Of a stretch of DNA of 64,000 nucleotides, positions 35,169 to 44,000 are shown one piece after another. The position numbers and the translations under genes are program-made. The notes beneath the pieces are model-generated. The model saw only the letters and a list, made by a program, of their open reading frames with translations, made no database searches and was not told the DNA's origin. The DNA lies in NCBI RefSeq assembly GCF_021513275.1, contig NZ_CP090978.1, forward strand, positions 310,001 through 374,000. Reading direction: 5' to 3'. Numbering within the stretch: position 1 is the first letter of the stretch; the number at the start of each line of letters is the position of its first letter. This DNA comes from Paenibacillus hexagrammi. Its GTDB lineage: Bacteria > Bacillota > Bacilli > Paenibacillales > NBRC-103111.

Positions 35169-37379
35169 ATGAGTCAGAGTCAAAGCCGAAGTCAGAGTCA
35201 GAATCAGAATCAGAATCGTAACTCGAACTCGGATTCGAACGTGAGCCAGAGCTCAAACTCGGATCCGAACGTGAGCCAGAGCTCAAACTCGGACACAAGC
35301 TTGAACCAGAATCCGAGCCAGGTCCCGAGTTGGAATCAGGACCTAAATTGGAGCCAGAACTTGGATCCGAACTTAAACCGGAACTCAAGTCAGAGCTTTT
35401 ACTCAAACTCTAATCAACCGCTGCTGCCGCTGGAGCTGGATGTAGCTACGCTGCGCGAGTTATATAGAAGCAAGTCTATTACGCCTTCTCAGGTTATGGA
35501 TGTGATCATTGCTCGGTCGGAGGCGGACCGAGACATGAACATCTGGATTACCCCTCCTTCCCGGGAGCTGATCCAGCCGTACTTGGACGATCTCGCAGGG
35601 CTCGACCTCGATAAAGCACCACTTTGGGGTATCCCCTTCGCGGTGAAGGACAACATCGACCTTGCAGGCGTGCCGACGACGGCAGCCTGCACGGAATACG
35701 CGTACACGCCTGCTGATCATGCAGGCGTGGTCGGGCGTCTCATCGCCGCGGGGGCTATCCCCGTCGGCAAAACCAACCTCGACCAGTTCGCCACAGGCCT
35801 GGTCGGCACGCGCAGCCCTTACGGGGAGACGCATAACGCGCTTCGCCCCGAACTGATCAGCGGCGGCTCTAGCTCTGGCTCCGCTGTATGTGTGGCGCGA
35901 GGGCAAGCGGCCTTCGCGCTGGGTACCGATACCGCGGGCTCGGGACGCGTGCCCGCGGCTTTGAACCGCCTGGTCGGCTACAAGCCAAGTCTTGGCGCGT
36001 GGCCGACCCTCGGCGTAGTGCCAGCGTGCGCGAGTCTCGACTGCGTCACGGTGTTCGCCCACAGCCTGGCGGATTCGCTGGCTGTGGATGCCGTGGCGCG
36101 GGGCGCGCACGAGGCCGACCCGTGGTCGCGCAGCGTCCCGCGCCCGAAGGCAGACCGGCTGCCGGCCAAGGTCTGCCTGCCGGCGGAGCCGCTCGCGTTC
36201 TACGGGCCGAACGCGAGCGAGTACAGCAGCGCCTGGGACGCAGCCGTCCGGCGCTTGCAAGAGCTGGGCATCCACGTGGACTACGTGGATGCGGAGCTGT
36301 TCGCGCAGGCGGCGTCACTCCTCTATGAAGGCCCGTGGGTCGCAGAACGATGGGCTGCCCTCGGCAGCTTCATCGAGGAGCGACCGGGCGCGGCCTTCCC
36401 AGTGACGGAGCGCATTCTGCGCTCGGGCTCGGCTGCCGCGGGCTACGACGCCGCGGCAGTCTTCCAGGCGCATCACAAGCTGCAGCGCCTGAAGCTGGAG
36501 GCGCGGCGTCTGCTGCAGGACGCCGTGCTGGTCATGCCCACCTGCGGGGGGACATGGACCCGCGAGCAGGTTCGTCAGGACCCGGTTGGCACGAACCGGG
36601 ATATGGGGCGGTATACGAACCATTGCAACCTGCTGGATCTATGCGCCGTGGCCGTGCCAGCGGGTGATGCTGCGCCAGACACGCCTTTTGGCATCACACT
36701 GTTTGCGCTGGCTGAGAATGAGAGTCTCATTTGCGGCATGGCAGACAAATGGGCTCACAGCGAGTCGGAGATAACGGCTGCGGCTGTGGATAATATACTG
36801 CAAGCCGGCGGGGTTGCTTTGAAACCAGCCGTTATGAATGGCGATATGAGTATAGAGCTGATTGCTGATAGCGGAGAGGGTGCAGGCACTGGCACTGGCA
36901 CTGGCACTGGCACTGGCACTGGCACTGGCACTGGCATAGGTGAGGCGTCAAAGATTAGAACTGCCGCTGCCGAAAATGCTTCCTCCGGCACCACGTTAGT
37001 AGCCGTCTGCGGGCTGCATATGAGAGGCTTCCCGCTCGAGAAGCAAATGATAGGCTGCGGCGCGACGTTCCTGCGATTGGAGCGGACTGCAGCGAAGTAT
37101 CGGCTGGTCAAGCTGCCGACAAGCCCTGAGAAGCCGGGCTTGATTAAATGTTCTTCCGGAGGCGGTTCGGTAGAACTCGAGCTATGGGAGATGCCGATCG
37201 CTTCATTCGGCGGCTTTGCAGCAGCGATTCCAGCACCTCTCGGGATTGGCAAAGTGGAACTGGCTGACGGAACCGAGGTTCCCGGCTTTGTGTGCGAGGC
37301 TTATGGAGCAGAACAAGGGGAGGATATCACAGCCAGCGGCGGCTGGAGATATATCATGGAGCCAGCGAGCAAGCCGTAA
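35169..37379 (+). CDS. atzF: Allophanate hydrolase with low-complexity extensions
   Basis: ATG 35169 follows GAAGGAAGAGAGG, 21 bases after the carboxylase. Allophanate hydrolase splits allophanate into ammonia and CO2, the last step of guanidine and urea-carboxylase pathways. The amidase-signature domain (~residues 85-540) has the Lys-Ser-Ser triad in AVKDNID, GGSSSGS and TDTAGSGR. The C-terminal allophanate-hydrolase domain (~615-736) starts VAVCGLHMRGFPLEKQMIGC. Two oddities make it 736 residues instead of about 600: an N-terminal extension of about 80 residues made almost wholly of Ser, Asn, Gln and Asp (MSQSQSRSQSQNQNQNRNSN...), and an eightfold Gly-Thr repeat between the two domains. A GC-rich stretch at 35.9-36.5 kb is unlike the flanks. 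Confidence 0.93.
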   Translation: MSQSQSRSQSQNQNQNRNSNSDSNVSQSSNSDPNVSQSSNSDTSLNQNPSQVPSWNQDLNWSQNLDPNLNRNSSQSFYSNSNQPLLPLELDVATLRELYRSKSITPSQVMDVIIARSEADRDMNIWITPPSRELIQPYLDDLAGLDLDKAPLWGIPFAVKDNIDLAGVPTTAACTEYAYTPADHAGVVGRLIAAGAIPVGKTNLDQFATGLVGTRSPYGETHNALRPELISGGSSSGSAVCVARGQAAFALGTDTAGSGRVPAALNRLVGYKPSLGAWPTLGVVPACASLDCVTVFAHSLADSLAVDAVARGAHEADPWSRSVPRPKADRLPAKVCLPAEPLAFYGPNASEYSSAWDAAVRRLQELGIHVDYVDAELFAQAASLLYEGPWVAERWAALGSFIEERPGAAFPVTERILRSGSAAAGYDAAAVFQAHHKLQRLKLEARRLLQDAVLVMPTCGGTWTREQVRQDPVGTNRDMGRYTNHCNLLDLCAVAVPAGDAAPDTPFGITLFALAENESLICGMADKWAHSESEITAAAVDNILQAGGVALKPAVMNGDMSIELIADSGEGAGTGTGTGTGTGTGTGTGIGEASKIRTAAAENASSGTTLVAVCGLHMRGFPLEKQMIGCGATFLRLERTAAKYRLVKLPTSPEKPGLIKCSSGGGSVELELWEMPIASFGGFAAAIPAPLGIGKVELADGTEVPGFVCEAYGAEQGEDITASGGWRYIMEPASKP
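36885..36932 (+). repeat. Hexanucleotide repeat GGCACT x8 (Gly-Thr linker)
   Basis: Eight perfect copies of GGCACT, followed by GGCATA, encode a Gly-Thr run between the amidase and C-terminal domains of allophanate hydrolase. Copy-number change keeps the frame. Confidence 0.97.
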
Positions 37380-37384
37380 TTAAC

Positions 37385-37484
37385 TTATGCACATAGATAT
37401 CCACATTATCAACATATCCCCAAAGCTTGCTGTGTATAAGTTCAGTAATTGATGTACACATATCCACAGGTTGACTTATCCACA
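37385..37484. promoter_or_regulatory. DnaA-box cluster
   Basis: Six DnaA-box-like 9-mers lie within 100 bases. Perfect matches to TTATNCACA are TTATGCACA (37385), TTATACACA on the minus strand (37431-37439) and TTATCCACA (37476). One-mismatch boxes are ATATCCACA (37397 and 37460) and TTATCAACA (37406). The segment is AT-rich and lies in a non-coding gap. Confidence 0.75.
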
Positions 37485-37525
37485 ATATCGGGGATCAACA
37501 GATGAGCATTCCCACCCATAAAATT

Positions 37526-37560
37526 GGGCGCAAACACGAATACATGTGTTGCGCCTTTTC
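37526..37560 (+). terminator. Hairpin GGCGCAA/TTGCGCC, copy 1
   Basis: GGCGCAA (37527-37533) pairs with TTGCGCC (37549-37555), with inner CAC/GTG, followed by TTTTC. The same hairpin recurs at 37671-37701. Confidence 0.7.
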
Positions 37561-37661
37561 ATTGCATAAGAATGCCCGATCAAAATATAAAAGTGCCGGG
37601 AAGTTCAGGTAAGAGCTCTCGAAGAGCAGCTTGTGAAGCTAGTCATGAAAGCTCTTGGAGC

Positions 37662-37711
37662 AACAGTTCAGGGCGCAAACACGAATACGTGTGTTGCGCC
37701 CTTTAACTGTT
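37662..37711. terminator. Extended hairpin, copy 2
   Basis: AACAGTT (37662) and AACTGTT (37705) extend a GGGCGCAA/TTGCGCCC stem whose loop differs from copy 1 by one base (ATACGT for ATACAT). On the minus strand it lies downstream of the small gene at 37784. Confidence 0.65.
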
Positions 37712-37783
37712 GACAAAGGTCGTGGAAGGATCAGCCTGCGCCCTATCTCTGCATACACCGTTTTCTATGACGGCCTATTTCGC

Positions 37784-37882
37784 TTACTTGTTTTTCTTGG
37801 ATTTGGATTGTGCAACCTCGGAGTCTTGGTTGTTGCTCGTTTGCGGCTTTTGGCCTGTGCTGCTGTTGTCGTTATTCGGCAT
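37784..37882 (-). CDS. Small hydrophilic protein, 32 residues
   Basis: ATG 37882 follows a strong GGGAGGGG ribosome binding site. The peptide MPNNDNSSTGQKPQTSNNQD continues to a basic SKSKKNK end. No family is recognised. Size and composition recall minor spore or stress peptides of Bacillota, which is only a suggestion. Longer plus-strand frames here have no ribosome binding site. The region 37883-38144 holds only promoter sequence for the PAP2 gene. Confidence 0.5.
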   Translation of the reverse strand: MPNNDNSSTGQKPQTSNNQDSEVAQSKSKKNK

Positions 37883-38144
37883 GTCGGTTCCCCTCCCTTC
37901 CTGTTCGAATCGATAGAAGTATCTCCGTTAAAGGTCTATCATATTCTTAGTTTTTCATGTGTCCTGCGTCGGCGAACTTACAGCTGCCCCGCCCTTAGTC
38001 GGGGAAATAGTACGACCTTTGTCTGAGCCAAGACACAACCAAAGTGCGTTTTGACTCTTGAGAATCTCCTTTATGATGAAAGTAACAAATGACGGATAAG
38101 TGAACTTTTTCATAAAACAGTCGTCAAGTCATGAGGAGGAAGAT

Positions 38145-38870
38145 ATGATGAAGGATGGATCACCAAAGTCAATGCTTTGGGCGTTAGGTTCGTTGGGGCT
38201 TATCCCTCTTATTGGAACGATCTATGTGCATCTGAACCATGCGGGAGGTATTTCACACAGTCTGGTCACGGATTTAGACCGGCAGCTGCCGTTTCTTCCG
38301 GTGTTTGTGATTCCTTATTTAAGCTGGTATGTTTTTCTTGCGGTATCCTTTGTTTATTTGATTTGTAAGCACCAGGAGGTCTACTACCGGACACTGATAC
38401 AATTCTTGGCGGGCCTGCTGCTCTGTTACGGCATTTATGCCGTGTATCAGACCTATGTGCCCAGACCGGAGGTTACGGGAACTGGTACCATACAAAAGCT
38501 GATGGGATGGGTATATGATAATGATGAGCCGTTTAATTGCTTTCCGAGTACGCATGTGTTGACCTCTTATCTCATCATGAAAGCGTATTGGGGATCCGTT
38601 AGGATTCCAAAGCTCTATAGAGTGGCAGTAACGGGGATGTCGCTGCTGATTATCATATCTACGCAGTTTGTGAAACAGCATGTGCTGCTTGATATTGTCG
38701 GAGCCGTCATCATTGCAGAGGGCTTGAGCTACGCAGTGAATCGTTGGCTGATTTTCAAACGGCCGGTTCCGCACGTAGGAACATCGTTAGACATGGGTAC
38801 AATAGGAATAAAACAATCCCTATATACAGAAAGAGCGGGAAGTGTGTTACAAGGGGGTCTTCGCAAGTGA
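38145..38870 (+). CDS. PAP2-superfamily membrane phosphatase
   Basis: ATG 38145 follows GAGGAGGAAG. The protein has about six transmembrane helices and the PAP2 (type 2 phosphatidic acid phosphatase) motifs in variant form: YVPRP for the Arg-Pro of motif 1, CFPSTHVLTS with the motif 2 His, and KQHVLLDIVGAV with the motif 3 His and Asp. It should dephosphorylate a lipid or isoprenoid phosphate at the membrane. Its stop overlaps the GTG start of the glycosyltransferase gene (GTGA), so the two are coupled, pointing to glycolipid metabolism. Confidence 0.87.
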   Translation: MMKDGSPKSMLWALGSLGLIPLIGTIYVHLNHAGGISHSLVTDLDRQLPFLPVFVIPYLSWYVFLAVSFVYLICKHQEVYYRTLIQFLAGLLLCYGIYAVYQTYVPRPEVTGTGTIQKLMGWVYDNDEPFNCFPSTHVLTSYLIMKAYWGSVRIPKLYRVAVTGMSLLIIISTQFVKQHVLLDIVGAVIIAEGLSYAVNRWLIFKRPVPHVGTSLDMGTIGIKQSLYTERAGSVLQGGLRK

Positions 38871-39976
38871 TCAAGAGACAGAGAGAAAAGATTTTAATAC
38901 TGACGGGTTCATTGGGAGACGGACACAATAAAGCGGCTCAGGCGATATTGGAGGCTGCGCAGTACTACAGGCCCGATGTTGATGTGGAAATCGTCGATTT
39001 TTTGGAATGGACACATCCTTACCTGCACTCGGTGGGCAAATACTGCTACATGCAGTGGGTGAAAAGCCTGCCGTCCGTCTACGGGTACTTATACCGCAAA
39101 ACAAGAGAAGACAATACCTTCTCGCATATGTTTAAGCGTATGAAATCGTTCAGCACAGACCGGATGCTGGAGCTGCTGCATCAAGTGAGACCGACTGAGG
39201 TGGTTTGCACGTTTCCGGGGGCTGCCGCGGCTATGTCTCATTTGAAGTCGATGGGGCTGATTCGCATTCCAACCGTAACGGTTATAACGGATTACACAGC
39301 GCACAGCTATTGGATTCATCCTTGCACAGACAGGTATCTCGTTGGAGCTGATCATGTCAAACAAGCGCTGCTTCGTTACCGTGTTCCTGAGCAGCAGATT
39401 AGCGTAACCGGCATTCCGATCCGTCTTCCTTTTACACGGCAGTATGACCGGAATATGCTGAGAGAGCGGTACGGATTGGATCAGCAGCTGCCGACGGTGC
39501 TCATTATGGGCGGTGGTCATGGTCTGATCGGAAAGCAATTTCTATCTGTGCTGCAGTCGGATGAGCTCGCTCCGATACAGTTTATTTTCGTGTGCGGACG
39601 CAATGAGAAGCTGAAGCACCTGCTTGAAGAAGAACTGGGTGGACCCAAAACGCATCATCGCGTGTTGATTACTGGATTTATCGATCATGTTCATGAGCTG
39701 ATGGCTTTATCGGATCTAATTATTACGAAGCCCGGAGGGCTAACGGTATCCGAAGCGCTCGCGCTGGAGCTGCCAATGATGCTTTACAAGCCCATACCCG
39801 GCCAGGAGCAGGACAACGCGGCCTATCTGGTGGGATTGGGTGCTGCAATCGAAGCGAAGAATGCGGCGGATTTGAAAATGCAGCTGCTGCAGGTGATGAA
39901 GAACCGCGCACTGCTAACCGCTTTGAAAAAGAAAGCGAAAGCCTCCGTTCCGGTCTGGGGGCGATTGATACGCTGA
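38867..39976 (+). CDS. UgtP/MGDG-synthase-like glycosyltransferase (C-terminal frame probably shifted)
   Basis: GTG 38867 overlaps the previous stop and follows AAGGGGG. The N-terminal MGDG_synth domain is clear (KILILTGSLGDGHNKAAQAI; DFLEWTHPYLHSVGKYCY), followed by a GT28-type C-terminal domain with GFIDHVHELMALSDLIITKP and the GGLTVSEALALELPM block. It likely adds glucose or galactose to diacylglycerol to make glycolipids and lipoteichoic-acid anchors. The annotated end (SVPVWGRLIR) is unlike the family. Adding one A to the five-A run at 39926-39930 gives KKESESLRSGLGAIDTLNAI and a stop at 40050, a better tail. Confidence 0.9.
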   Translation: MIKRQREKILILTGSLGDGHNKAAQAILEAAQYYRPDVDVEIVDFLEWTHPYLHSVGKYCYMQWVKSLPSVYGYLYRKTREDNTFSHMFKRMKSFSTDRMLELLHQVRPTEVVCTFPGAAAAMSHLKSMGLIRIPTVTVITDYTAHSYWIHPCTDRYLVGADHVKQALLRYRVPEQQISVTGIPIRLPFTRQYDRNMLRERYGLDQQLPTVLIMGGGHGLIGKQFLSVLQSDELAPIQFIFVCGRNEKLKHLLEEELGGPKTHHRVLITGFIDHVHELMALSDLIITKPGGLTVSEALALELPMMLYKPIPGQEQDNAAYLVGLGAAIEAKNAADLKMQLLQVMKNRALLTALKKKAKASVPVWGRLIR

Positions 39977-40114
39977 ATGCCATATTGGAAACAAGACATC
40001 ACAATGTTCAGGCACATGGCAGACTAGTAGCCACATATGCTAATGCATAGAGGTGTTTGCTTCCGCCTTCACAGGAGAGGCGAAGGCTGCATGTGCAGAA
40101 GGGAGTGATGAGCT

Positions 40115-40864
40115 GTGAAAAGCGTCCTTACCGTGATTCTGGGCTTCAGTGCGCTGTACACGCTTGTACCTTGGTTCCTAACCAGAATCTTGGGCGTCGG
40201 GGTTGTGCGCCGGGGAGCAGGTGAGAAGGAAATTGCTTTTACGTTCGATGACGGACCGAATCCGGCGTATACGCCGCGGCTGCTCGATTTGCTTAATCAA
40301 TATGGAGTAAAGGCTACCTTCTTCGTTCTCGGAGCCAAAGCGGAAGCGTATCCCGAGATCATTCAACGCATGCATCGGGAAGGACACCAGATTGGCGTCC
40401 ATAATTACGTGCATCGGGCGAATTGGTTCATGCTCCCCTGGACCGTGCACAAGCAGGTGGATCGAACCTCCCGAGTCGTTGAACGTCTTACAGGGGAGCG
40501 CCCTTCGTATTACCGACCGCCTTGGGGTGTGCTGAACGGATGCGATTTTATGTGGAAGAGAGGACATACCTTTGTCTTGTGGTCGCTCATGGCTCATGAT
40601 TGGCGCAGCCGGACAGGTAAGAACACGCTGAAGGATAAGCTGCAATCCCGGATGGAAGACGGCTCCATTATCCTGCTGCACGACTGCGGGGAGACCTTCG
40701 GCGCAGATCGTGAGGCGCCTGCTGCGATGCTTGTCGCTCTGGCGGAGGTGCTGGAAGAACAGAGAGGTCAGGGCTTCCGCTATGTTCGGATCGACGAGCT
40801 CCACACATCCGATACCGTTTCCGTTCATGTGGAGCAGCGTGCTTCCGCATCTAAGGTGATGTGA
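40115..40864 (+). CDS. Polysaccharide deacetylase (NodB family, CE4)
   Basis: GTG 40115 follows GAAGGGAGTGATGAG. The N-terminal hydrophobic helix may be an anchor or signal. The NodB catalytic motifs are intact: TFDDGPNP (base Asp and metal Asp), GVHNYVH (metal His pair), RPPWG, and LHDCGE. It removes N-acetyl groups from envelope polysaccharide or peptidoglycan outside the cell. It follows the glycolipid gene in the same direction with a gap of about 64-140 bases, depending on where that gene ends. Confidence 0.9.
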   Translation: MKSVLTVILGFSALYTLVPWFLTRILGVGVVRRGAGEKEIAFTFDDGPNPAYTPRLLDLLNQYGVKATFFVLGAKAEAYPEIIQRMHREGHQIGVHNYVHRANWFMLPWTVHKQVDRTSRVVERLTGERPSYYRPPWGVLNGCDFMWKRGHTFVLWSLMAHDWRSRTGKNTLKDKLQSRMEDGSIILLHDCGETFGADREAPAAMLVALAEVLEEQRGQGFRYVRIDELHTSDTVSVHVEQRASASKVM

Positions 40865-40947
40865 GGTTGATGCGGGGTGAAAGAGATGGACTTTTATCAA
40901 GGTGTACGAGGTGTACGTGAAGTACGTGAATTCTATATACAAGCAAC

Positions 40948-40989
40948 AAAACGGTTAAGCCCCGTTGATTCAGGGGTCTTAACCGTTTT
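40948..40989. terminator. Bidirectional intrinsic terminator
   Basis: A perfect 12-bp stem AAAACGGTTAAG/CTTAACCGTTTT with an inner CCCC/GGGG separates the convergent deacetylase and hybrid-kinase genes. Confidence 0.9.
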
Positions 40990-41070
40990 GATTTGTATCC
41001 GAAGCTATGGATCAATCGTGAACAGGAATCTGGATAGAAAGCACGGTTCCCCGGCCGTCATCCGGAGGGT

Positions 41071-44000
41071 TCAGCTGTAAAATCCCCCTAGATGTTGGAT
41101 ACGCTCCCGCATGGTGCTGAGTCCGAACCCATGAGGCACCGAAACGTAAGGGGCTCCGTCGTTCCAAAGAGTGAATTCCAGAAAATCACGTGTCAACTGA
41201 AGATGGAAGCTGAAGCTGCGGCCCCCGCCGTGCTTGATTCCGTTGGTTAGGCCTTCCTGCAGGGCATAGTAGATGACCTTTTTTTGCATGGCATCCAGTG
41301 GAGGCAGCTCCCCGAGATGGCAATCGATCGTGACGCCGGTCAGCGCCTCCGTTTCTTCAATTAGAGCACGGACGGACTGTTCGAGTTCGGTGTTGGCAAA
41401 ATCATCCTTCATCATGCGGACCGCGCTGCGAACGTCCTCAAGTCCCCCACGGACAGCTGCGAGTGCAGTCTCCAGCTTGGTTAATGCAGTGTCGGGGTCA
41501 TGTCGGACCAACCGCTTGACAGCTTCGAGCTGCATGGCTGCTCCGGTCAGACGATGTCCGAGAATGTCATGGATTTCATGCGCAATCCGGCTTCGTTCCT
41601 CATAAATGGCAACCTCGCCGAGCGCTTCAAACGTTTCCTGCATGGAAGCCTGGAGCTGACGATGCGTCTCCTCCAATTCTACCGTACGCTGGATAACAAG
41701 CTCTTCAAGAGATTGATGCAGTCTGGATAGCTCCAAATGAACCTGAACACGCGCAAGCAGCTCTTTTCTCGCGATGGGCTTGATTAAATAATCATTCGCG
41801 CCAACGTCGAAGCCTTTGACAACGTCAGAGGGTTGATTTCTTGCTGTAAGCAGCAAGACAGGTAATTCCCATGCGTTTTTATACCGTCTGATCTCTTGGC
41901 AAACTTCATATCCGTTCATATCGGTCATCATCACATCAAGTAGAACGAGTTGAGGGCTGTGTTCCTTTACGAGGTGCAGAGCTTCTTTTCCGCTGCTGGC
42001 TTTTAGGATCCGATAGGGTGATCCTGTTAAGAAATGGGTTAATACATGCAAATTCACAATCTCGTCGTCCACTACTAGAATCGTAGCTTCTGCCGCATCA
42101 GTTCTTCCTGATGCCACAATATATTCAGTATCTTCAAAAGGAGAATCATTAAGTCTCTCGTTCTGGAGGTGCACGAACAAATCGCTGGTCGGTATCGATA
42201 CAGGTGCATCTGCTGCATGCACAGCTGTGGGCAAGATGAGTGAGAAAGCAGTACCGGTTCCAGGCGTCGAGTGCACGGATATCTTCCCTCCATGCAGTTC
42301 GACCAACTTGCGTGTAATGGAAAGTCCTAGTCCAGTGCCGCCTCTTAGTTGACCGCTCTCTGCCTGCTCAAAAGGCTCAAAGATCGTTTCCAACTGATCT
42401 TGTGCAATGCCAATCCCCGTATCCCGAACCTCTAGTGCTACAAAATCTCCATTAACTCTAGCAGAAGTTCGTATCTCACCGTTTTCCGTAAATTTGATCG
42501 CATTCCCAATTAGGTTGTACAGCATTTGCTGAAGTCTGTTTTCATCTGCCCATACAAGAGGTGTTTGCTCATTCACGTCATTCTTCAGTAAAACGCCTTT
42601 CTTACGGGCTATCGGTTCAAACATGGCAAAGACAAGAGCTGCGACGGGACGCAGATGTACCGCTGTGGGCTTTAGAAGTAAGTCCCGATGCTTTAATTTG
42701 GAAAAATCAAGAATATCATCGATCAGTCGAGTCAGACGAAGTCCGCTGCTTACGACGAGCTTCAGATTCGCCTGAACAGGTGAGGGCAGACTGCCGGCCA
42801 CTCCGTCCAGAAGCGATTCCGTAATTCCGATAATGCCGTGGATGGGCGTTCTTAGCTCGTGAGACGTGTTGGCTAGAAACTCATCCTTCAACCGGTCGAG
42901 CTCTTTCAAGCGTGTGTTCTGGCTTTGCAACTGTAGGGCGTACTCTCGGACGCGAATGTGGATACTGGAGAGATGCCTGACGAGCACTAGCCCCATACAC
43001 AGTATAAAAGCAAATTGTCCGACGAAGATCAGATCGGTATTCCAGTACATCACAAACATCGGTGAGAGTTCATAGAGATACCCGCTCCATGAGGGATGGT
43101 ATTGAAAAAGCATTCTTTTTATCGCGATACACGCCATGATTCCGCTGCCAAACAGGACCCAATCCATTCCTGCCCTTCCTCCGCTTCCAGCGGATCGGCG
43201 ACTTTGATCTAAAGACAAGGACACCAAGACTACGATTAAGGTGAAGATATCCATCCATTTTTTCAAGACCGAGTTCATCCATAAGTACAGGTCTATATGG
43301 TACCAGCCTGTAATAGCGAACCAGATTGTGAAAGCCGTCAATAGGTAGCGAAGCCAACGGTGCATGGATAGGTACCCTTTACCGTAGATTTGCTCAATAA
43401 ATCCAACGAAGGCGAGTGTGGTGAGAGGCAGCGCTATTTTATCCCAATAAACGAGTTTTGAAAGGTCCATATAATAATTAAGCAATAATGACACGGACAA
43501 GCAGGTGATGGCAGCAGACAGATTCATGAGCGAAAAATACATATAGACCAGCTGCCTGGGAGCGGCTAGGTACAGGACCAAGCAAGAGATTCCTAAGAAG
43601 AGAAAGATAATCCCCGTGATCGTTTTAACGCCGCTTTCCAGAAGCAGCTCTCGAAAAGTGGATTCCTTGTCGCTTAGATTAAAATGAGTATCCATCTGCA
43701 GCGGGACCTCATCTACCACCTTAACCGTAACGACAGCCCCGGACAATGGTATGGGGAGATCGATGGGGTGGAACTGGGAGAGCGTGTTCCTGCGAGGGTC
43801 AGGATCATCGATATGGTATCGGTAGACGGATTCCCCATTAATAAATATTTCATATCGGTTGAGATTCCGTACCCAAAGCACCGGATCGCGAATTCCTGCA
43901 TCATCTGAAAACACGGTTCGAAGCCAGAATACAGGCTGAACTTGCTGTAGGTCGGATTCAGCATGTGGATCGAGGAGCTGTTTCCATACCTCTCCATGGT

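Noticed and set aside
35092..35406. Minus-strand Ser/Gly/Asp-rich frame
   Set aside because: It is the complement of the low-complexity N terminus of allophanate hydrolase, which has a proper ribosome binding site and continues into a real domain.
37385..37484. DnaA-box cluster as the chromosomal origin
   Set aside because: No dnaA, dnaN, recF, gyrase or rpmH genes are nearby, and the flanking genes are accessory metabolism.
37655..38026. Overlapping plus-strand frames of 68-123 residues
   Set aside because: They lack ribosome binding sites and family resemblance, and they overlap a better-supported small minus-strand gene and a hairpin.
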